DNA of 20,821 nucleotides from JAWLBW01 sp041687475 (GTDB lineage: Bacteria > J088 > JAWLBW01). Shown here piece after piece: positions 16,241 to 20,821 of the stretch (positions are counted from its first letter, which is position 1; every line of letters starts with the position of its first letter). The translations under genes and the position numbers were made by a program. The DNA lies in contig JAWLBW010000044.1 of the NCBI GenBank assembly GCA_041687475.1, forward strand, positions 1-20,821. The letters run 5' to 3'. The notes under the pieces are model-generated. The model was given only the letters and a program-made list of their open reading frames with translations. It was not told the origin of the DNA and did not search any database.

Positions 16241-17389
16241 TTGTACCCAGCCAGAAAGCTCGTTGTCGCCTCGTTTCTGACACTTTCCCTCGCAGCCTGC
16301 AGCGGCGATGATACGCCGAGCGTATCGTCAGGTCCGGCACCCGTACTCGAAGCCATTGAGCCTGCCGCCGGAGGCCCCGGCGACGAGTTCCGCCTGCGAG
16401 GCGCCCGATTCGTCGACAGCCGGGGCAATGCTGCCGAGATTCACTTCGGCGACACCGTGGTCAGCCCTCGCGCCTGGGACTCGACGTGGCTGATTGCCGG
16501 CGTACCCGAAAACGCCGTCACGGCCACGGTCGACGTTCGCGTGCGCCTGCACGAAACCTTCAGCAACGCCCTGACTTATGCCGTAAGCATTTCAGGCCCG
16601 ACCGAAGACGACCCTGCCGACGATGATGAAGAAAACCCTGATGTTCTTTCTCTCTGCGATCCGACCGCCTGCCCTGAGGGAACCGTAACCGACGCAAAGG
16701 CATGCCACGCGACCGGCGATACGGTTCGCCTGACCGCGCAGCTGAACGACCTGCTGTACGACGACAAGCTCGTCGACGCGCGCTTGCTTCTTCTCGACAA
16801 CACGAGCGGTTTGACAACCGGCGCTTGCGCCCTTGCCGACACGACGGGCAAAGCCGTGCTGGACGTGCCCGCCGACACCCGCTTCGCGCTTCGAGTAACC
16901 TCGACCAACGGACGGGCGGTTCACACGTTTCACCAGTTGCTCACAGAGAACTCGTCGCGCACCTACTACGGACTTCGCATTCAATCGTATTCCTTGCTCG
17001 AATCGTACATCGGCGGAACCCCGGCTCCGGGCAGCGGCGTTGTGTTCGGCATCGTATACCGCGCCGGCAAGACGCCCTACTTCACCTGGGCGACCGACTT
17101 CCATACAGCGAGCACTGCCTGGGCCTATGAGGGCGAAACCACCGTAACCACGGCCCCGACCGGCGGTACCGCAGTATACACCACCAGCGGCGGATGGTGG
17201 AGCGACACCCAGACGTACATTCACCCCGATACGGGCCGTTTCATCGTCTACAACGTCGAGGCAGGGCCGGCCACCCTTGCTTACTTTCAGGACGGCAGCC
17301 GCGTCGACGTCGACCATGCCGACATGCACGTCTTCGCCGACGGAGTGACGGTCATCTTTCCCGTGTGCAATGCCGCGCCCTGCCCTTGA
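16241..17389 (+). CDS. IPT/TIG-domain lipoprotein of unknown function
   Basis: A 382-residue lipoprotein. The signal peptide ends in SLAAC with Cys20 as the lipid site. An IPT/TIG immunoglobulin-like domain follows at about 33-116 (IEPAAGGPGDEFRLRGARF). Next is an acidic linker (about 120-134), a Cys-containing stretch (C139, C144, C155) that could form disulfides, a carboxypeptidase-regulatory-like beta region (about 159-230), and a beta-rich C-terminal part ending VCNAAPCP. I do not recognise the C-terminal half. The start codon is TTG, supported by GTGAGG 6 nt before it and by the signal peptide beginning directly there. It is probably its own transcription unit. A cell-surface or outer-membrane role is inferred from the lipid anchor and the Ig-like domain. 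Confidence 0.82.
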   Translation: MYPARKLVVASFLTLSLAACSGDDTPSVSSGPAPVLEAIEPAAGGPGDEFRLRGARFVDSRGNAAEIHFGDTVVSPRAWDSTWLIAGVPENAVTATVDVRVRLHETFSNALTYAVSISGPTEDDPADDDEENPDVLSLCDPTACPEGTVTDAKACHATGDTVRLTAQLNDLLYDDKLVDARLLLLDNTSGLTTGACALADTTGKAVLDVPADTRFALRVTSTNGRAVHTFHQLLTENSSRTYYGLRIQSYSLLESYIGGTPAPGSGVVFGIVYRAGKTPYFTWATDFHTASTAWAYEGETTVTTAPTGGTAVYTTSGGWWSDTQTYIHPDTGRFIVYNVEAGPATLAYFQDGSRVDVDHADMHVFADGVTVIFPVCNAAPCP

Positions 17390-17585
17390 TCACGGGGCGG
17401 CGCCTGCCGTTTGACTCGCGGAGTGTCTGTTTCCCCCCTGCAGAACGGGCGGCGCCTGCGGGCTTATAAGGACCGTTGCCCGTCGTGCCCGGCGATGATG
17501 CATACGCCGTGCGGTAACCCGGCAACTGGCGTAAACGCCCTTGCTGTGATTGAATGGTAAGTTCTTCACCCCCCAGTGAAAAACC
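17390..17585. other. Intergenic region upstream of gmhA with a near-direct repeat
   Basis: GGCGGCGCCTGC occurs twice, at 17396-17407 and 17448-17459, each preceded by ACGG or ACG. A -10-like TATAAG (17465-17470) lies between the repeats and gmhA, but no matching -35 is visible. A short hairpin GGCG-TAAA-CGCC lies at 17528-17539. No gene is seen. Confidence 0.35.
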
Positions 17586-18173
17586 ATGAACGAGCTTGAA
17601 CAGCGTACCCGTGACCTGCTGGCCCACGCAGGCCGTTCCGTGCAGGAGACCGCGGCTGCGCTCGGTGGCGATCTCGCCCCCCTCATCGAGGCCGTGGTCA
17701 CCGCCCTGCGCAACGGACGGAAGGTCATGCTGTGCGGCAATGGCGGCAGCGCGGCCGACGCCCAGCACATCGCCGCCGAGTTCGTGAACCGCTACAAGAT
17801 GGATCGACCTCCGCTGGCGGCCATCGCCTTGACGACCGACTCCAGCATTCTCACCTCCATCGCCAACGATTTCACCTACGACGACGTGTTCGCCAAGCAA
17901 GTGCTTGCGCTGGGGCAGGAAGGCGACGTACTCATCGCCATCAGCACGAGCGGCAATTCGCCCACGGTCCTTCGCGCGCTCGATGCAGCCCGCGAAAAGA
18001 AAGTATTGGCCGCGGCCCTGCTTGGAAAAGACGGCGGCAAGGCCCGGGCGCACGCCGATCTTGCCGTGGTCGTGCCCCTGCAGGAAACGGCGCGCATTCA
18101 GGAAGTGCACCTGATGCTCGAGCACACGCTGTGCGAACTCGTCGACGAATTGCTTTTCGCGCAACAGGCATGA
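17586..18173 (+). CDS. gmhA: Phosphoheptose isomerase (D-sedoheptulose-7-phosphate isomerase)
   Basis: GmhA converts sedoheptulose 7-phosphate to D-glycero-D-manno-heptose 7-phosphate, the first step towards ADP-heptose for the lipopolysaccharide core. The 195 residues match the family, and the SIS domain is complete. CGNGGSAADAQHIAAEF (50-66) and STSGNSPTVL (120-129) form the phosphate sites. His61, Glu65, Gln172 and His180 sit at the metal and catalytic positions known from characterised GmhA proteins, with the same numbering. No other heptose genes are nearby. Its TGA overlaps the ATG of the next gene (ATGA). The ribosome binding site is weak. Other SIS proteins, such as DiaA, are possible alternatives, but the His/Glu set favours GmhA. 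Confidence 0.93.
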   Translation: MNELEQRTRDLLAHAGRSVQETAAALGGDLAPLIEAVVTALRNGRKVMLCGNGGSAADAQHIAAEFVNRYKMDRPPLAAIALTTDSSILTSIANDFTYDDVFAKQVLALGQEGDVLIAISTSGNSPTVLRALDAAREKKVLAAALLGKDGGKARAHADLAVVVPLQETARIQEVHLMLEHTLCELVDELLFAQQA

Positions 18174-19126
18174 AAACCGGCCTTCCCATCGACATCGGCA
18201 AGCTTCGCTATACCAGCCTTTACGACCGCAAGAGCAAGGTCGGCACCGACAGCTTTGCCGCGCCGCCCGCAGAGAACGCGTCTTTCCTCGATTTCTGGAA
18301 CAGCCTGCCGGCCATACTTGGCGCCGCCGATCTGCGCGACATTGCCGCGCGCATGGTACGGGCGCGCAGAGGCGGCAAGGTCATTCACTGGTCCATCGGC
18401 GCCCACGTGGTCAAGGTGGGCCTTGCGCCGGTGCTCATCGACCTCATGCGTCGCGGCTATCTGAACGCCCTGTCGGTCAACGGCGCGGTACTGGTGCACG
18501 ACACCGAAGTGGCACTGGCCGGAAAGACGAGCGAAGACGTCGACGCATCACTGGGCGACGGCAGCTTCGGCGTGACCCGCGAAACGGCCGAGTTTCTGAA
18601 TCCCTGCGCCGTCGACGCCGCAGCGCGCGACATCGGCCTTGCCCAGGCCGTAGGCGAGAAAATACTGGCTTCGGGCGGCCCCCACGTCGACCAGTCGGTG
18701 CTGGCCCAGGCGGTGAAAATGGGCATACCGGTCACCGCGCACGTAGCCGTCGGCACCGACGTCATTCACCTGCACCCGAACGCCGACGGCGCCGCCATCG
18801 GCAAGGCCTCGATGCAGGACTTTCGCGTGTTCGCCGGCGTTACCGCGCGCCTGCAGCACGGCGTATACCTGAACGTAGGCTCGGCGGTGCTGCTGCCCGA
18901 GATTTTCCTCAAGGCGCTGACACTGGTGCGCAATCTCGGGTATGATGTCACCGAATTCACGACGGCCAACTTCGACTTCGTACGCCACTACAGGCCTATG
19001 ACCAATGTCGTCAACCGTCCGACCGGCAAGGGGGGCAAGGGCTTTCACATGACCGGTCAGCACGAAATTCTAATTCCCCTGCTTGCCCAGGGGCTTCTCG
19101 CCACCGAGCAGACAGCGGAGGGTTGA
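18170..19126 (+). CDS. Bacterial deoxyhypusine synthase-like protein
   Basis: A 318-residue NAD-dependent Rossmann-type protein of the deoxyhypusine synthase family (PF01916). GAHVVKVGLAPVLIDL (77-92) and VNGAVLVHDTEVALAGKTSEDV (103-124) are close to the eukaryotic and archaeal consensus. Near the C-terminus, GKGGKGFHMTGQHEI precedes IPLLAQ. Lys287 in this block appears to take the place of the lysine that carries the aminobutyl group. Bacteria have no eIF5A, so the true acceptor is unknown; a polyamine-type aminobutyl transfer, as in the related homospermidine synthases, is one option. ATG at 18170 overlaps the gmhA stop, and the frame further upstream is an out-of-frame reading of gmhA. The next gene starts directly after the stop. 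Confidence 0.85.
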   Translation: MKTGLPIDIGKLRYTSLYDRKSKVGTDSFAAPPAENASFLDFWNSLPAILGAADLRDIAARMVRARRGGKVIHWSIGAHVVKVGLAPVLIDLMRRGYLNALSVNGAVLVHDTEVALAGKTSEDVDASLGDGSFGVTRETAEFLNPCAVDAAARDIGLAQAVGEKILASGGPHVDQSVLAQAVKMGIPVTAHVAVGTDVIHLHPNADGAAIGKASMQDFRVFAGVTARLQHGVYLNVGSAVLLPEIFLKALTLVRNLGYDVTEFTTANFDFVRHYRPMTNVVNRPTGKGGKGFHMTGQHEILIPLLAQGLLATEQTAEG

Positions 19127-19576
19127 ATGGAAAATACCGAATACCTGCGCACCGTTTTTCTCTTTCGTGAACTGACCGCCATGGAGCTGGTTCAGGTGAA
19201 CAAGGTGCTGCGTACCAAACGCGTGCCCAAGGGCACCGAGCTCCTGCGCGAAGGCGAGGGCGGCGAAGACATGTTCATCATCAAGAAAGGCGCGGTCGAC
19301 ATTTACAAAGGCGAAGGTCTTTCCAAGCGGAAAATCGCACACCTTCTGCCCGGCAGCCACTTCGGCGAGATCGCGCTGATAGAAGGCGGACCGCGCACCG
19401 CCACGGTCGTAGCCCTGGAAGACAGCGAACTGCTCACGCTCAACCGCAAGGACCTCGAGGGCCTGCTGAGTCAGAACGAGCACATCGCCCTGAAATTTTA
19501 CAAGGCGTTTACCAAGGCCCTGTGCGATCGACTGCGTCAGTCGAACGACAACCTGATCGTAGCCCACGCCCTCTGA
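19127..19576 (+). CDS. Stand-alone cyclic-nucleotide-binding domain protein
   Basis: A 149-residue protein that is almost only a cNMP-binding domain (PF00027, about 8-125). The phosphate-binding cassette FGEIALIEGGPRTATV (79-94) keeps the glutamate (E81) and arginine (R90) that contact ribose and phosphate, so nucleotide binding is likely. There is no helix-turn-helix, kinase or channel part. The last 25 residues form a helix rich in charged residues. It may be a small regulatory subunit for another protein. It starts at the base after the stop of the deoxyhypusine synthase-like gene, so it is co-expressed with it and with gmhA. Confidence 0.88.
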   Translation: MENTEYLRTVFLFRELTAMELVQVNKVLRTKRVPKGTELLREGEGGEDMFIIKKGAVDIYKGEGLSKRKIAHLLPGSHFGEIALIEGGPRTATVVALEDSELLTLNRKDLEGLLSQNEHIALKFYKAFTKALCDRLRQSNDNLIVAHAL

Positions 19577-19577
19577 A

Positions 19578-19602
19578 GCCCCTCGCTTGAGAGGCGAATC
19601 TT
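19578..19602 (+). terminator. Weak terminator candidate
   Basis: A short hairpin (GCCcCTC, loop GCTT, GAGaGGC; 19578-19595, one mismatch) just after the stop at 19576 is followed by GAATCTTT. The stem is short and the T-run poor, so termination is uncertain. Confidence 0.25.
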
Positions 19603-19693
19603 TCCGCCGTTCGGGCAAGGCCGGGTCGGCTTGCGGCTATCGCGTGCATGTATGGGTAAGGCAGGCCGCGCCCAGTGAATCGGGTCGCCGGAT

Positions 19694-20095
19694 TCAGGCC
19701 TGCCAGGGTCTGGTGCGGGCGCGCAGGCGTATGATGGCTTCGGCCAGTTCAGCCATGGCGAAGGGCTTCAACAGCATGCCCTCCTGACCATCGCGGCGAA
19801 GCTTCCGGGGGGCTTCGGTATCGGCCGTGATGACGATGGTGGGCACGTGCAGCCCCATCTCACGCAGGCGCACCATCAGCTCTGCCCCGCTCATGCCGGG
19901 CATCATGAGGTCGAGCACCAGCACCTCGGGCGGCGACACCTGAATGCGGTGCAGGGCATCCTGGGCATTGTCGGCGGTCGCAACGTCGGCCCCCTGTTCA
20001 CGCAGGAAAAGCGAGATGACGGTGAGAATATCCACATCATCATCTACCACCAGAATGCGGGCCGCTCTCAGCCCTTCGGCGTGTGTCGAACTCAT
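19694..20095 (-). CDS. CheY-like single-domain response regulator
   Basis: A 133-residue receiver domain (PF00072) with no output domain. The acidic pair D18/D19 in VVDDD, the phosphoacceptor D62 in LDLMMPGMSG, the switch residue T90 in VITAD and K110 in LLKPF are all present, so it should be phosphorylated by a histidine kinase. No kinase is in the window. The start could be ATG 20095 or ATG 20107 (four residues longer); neither has a good ribosome binding site. Longer starts overlap the divergent gene at 20127. It could act by protein contact or within a phosphorelay; motility, polysaccharide control and other roles are all open. Confidence 0.9.
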   Translation of the reverse strand: MSSTHAEGLRAARILVVDDDVDILTVISLFLREQGADVATADNAQDALHRIQVSPPEVLVLDLMMPGMSGAELMVRLREMGLHVPTIVITADTEAPRKLRRDGQEGMLLKPFAMAELAEAIIRLRARTRPWQA

Positions 20096-20126
20096 ATAGT
20101 CAACCATGATAGGGGCAACTCTACGT

Positions 20127-20821
20127 ATGCGCAGCCATGAACGCTCATCGGCAAGACCCATACTTACCAACTCGGTCTCATGGAAGGCGCCGGCCATTCT
20201 CGCGGTTGTCCTGAATTTGCTCGGGCCGCGAACCGCCTACGCCATCGAGCCCGACGTAGTCTGCGTGCAGGCAGCACGCGCCATTGAACATGGTAGCGCC
20301 GCAGAACGTGGAAGAGAGTTTGCCCGGTGGCGCGAAGACAGCGAAACCTTCGCGAAGCGTTGCCGTGGGGAACTGCTCGGCGCTTTTACGGCTGCTTCGC
20401 GCACCTACGTTTCGCCAACGCCCATCGACCTCCGAAATGCCGAAGAAGACCTCTTTGCAAGCGTACTCATGGCGGTAGAAGACGTGCAGGCCATTGCCGC
20501 CCTTCGCCACCTCGAGGCAGACAGGCTGGCGCCGGAGCGTCGACGTTCCCTGCTGCTGCATTTTGCCTCTCTGGCTCATGAAGACGCCGCCACTGCGGTG
20601 CTGACCGTTCTGGAGCGCATCGACGAAGGCCCCAAGCGTATCTCGGCCGCCCGGTCGCTCGAAAGTTGGCGCCGCAAGCTCGAATCGACAAGCGTGACCG
20701 AGGCCACCCGGGTAGAGACAGGGCTCTCGAAACTCGGCTTCGCCTCTGTCTACACAGACGACGACACCGCCGCACTGTGGATGCTGGGTCGAAACGACGT
20801 GAAGGCGCTCGAGGCGGAAGC
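20127..20821 (+). CDS. Secreted helical protein of unknown function, 3' end missing
   Basis: The frame stays open from ATG 20127 to the right edge (231 codons), with no stop. A signal peptide is visible: basic start, hydrophobic stretch APAILAVVLNLLG and a probable cleavage after TAYA at about residue 39. The mature part begins IEPDVVCVQAARAIEHG and is rich in Ala, Leu, Glu and Arg. It looks like paired helices, as in TPR/SEL1-like or lytic-transglycosylase superhelical domains, but no clear motif decides this. AGGGG lies 11 nt before the ATG. Only 31 bp separate it from the divergent response regulator start. I do not recognise the family. Confidence 0.72.
   Translation, partial: MRSHERSSARPILTNSVSWKAPAILAVVLNLLGPRTAYAIEPDVVCVQAARAIEHGSAAERGREFARWREDSETFAKRCRGELLGAFTAASRTYVSPTPIDLRNAEEDLFASVLMAVEDVQAIAALRHLEADRLAPERRRSLLLHFASLAHEDAATAVLTVLERIDEGPKRISAARSLESWRRKLESTSVTEATRVETGLSKLGFASVYTDDDTAALWMLGRNDVKALEAE

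Noticed and set aside
17352..18164. Minus-strand open frame of 270 codons
   Set aside because: Antisense to gmhA, whose catalytic residues are all in place.
17732..18169. Upstream extension of the deoxyhypusine synthase-like frame
   Set aside because: This part is an out-of-frame reading of gmhA. The family homology begins at ATG 18170, which overlaps the gmhA stop.

Overview
The window comes from a GC-rich, two-membrane (Gram-negative type) bacterium. The outer-membrane polysaccharide exporter, the lipoproteins and GmhA (ADP-heptose/LPS precursor synthesis) point that way. The phylum cannot be fixed from the sequence. The relaxed lipobox of the exporter, a NamZ protein and stand-alone cyclic-nucleotide-binding and receiver modules would fit a Leptospira-type spirochaete or a myxobacterial/deltaproteobacterial lineage, but this is only a guess. 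No rRNA, tRNA, CRISPR array, IS element or phage gene was seen.

Region 1 (10486 down to 1, minus strand) is one tightly packed exopolysaccharide operon. In transcription order it holds: a Wza-type export lipoprotein, a Wzz/BY-kinase co-polymerase, a GT4 glycosyltransferase split by a 10-N assembly gap, a Wzy-type polymerase, a secreted clan-A glycoside hydrolase-like protein, two more GT4 glycosyltransferases, and an initiating polyprenyl-phosphate sugar-1-phosphate transferase that runs off the left edge. Most junctions are TGATG or ATGA overlaps, or gaps of 1 to 6 nt. A promoter candidate lies 5' of the exporter gene. No Wzx flippase is seen; it may lie beyond position 1.

Region 2 (13612 to 10847, minus strand) is a single large lipoprotein gene: four CARDB repeats as a stalk, then a glycoside hydrolase domain homologous along its full length to the one inside the operon. 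A perfect 14-bp stem terminator separates it from the operon. The pair suggests that the cell secretes one soluble and one surface-tethered enzyme acting on the polymer it makes, comparable in logic to PslG in the Pseudomonas Psl system. The tethered CARDB form is the most novel-looking element here.

Region 3 (13939 to 19576, plus strand) holds a DOMON-like protein, a cytosolic NamZ-type exo-N-acetylmuramidase and a small VOC protein in one run. An IPT/TIG lipoprotein with its own promoter candidate follows. The last group is gmhA, a bacterial deoxyhypusine synthase-like gene and a lone cyclic-nucleotide-binding domain, joined by a 4-bp overlap and a zero-gap junction.

Region 4 (19694 to the end) has a CheY-like single-domain receiver on the minus strand, divergent from a partial plus-strand gene for an unrecognised secreted helical protein.
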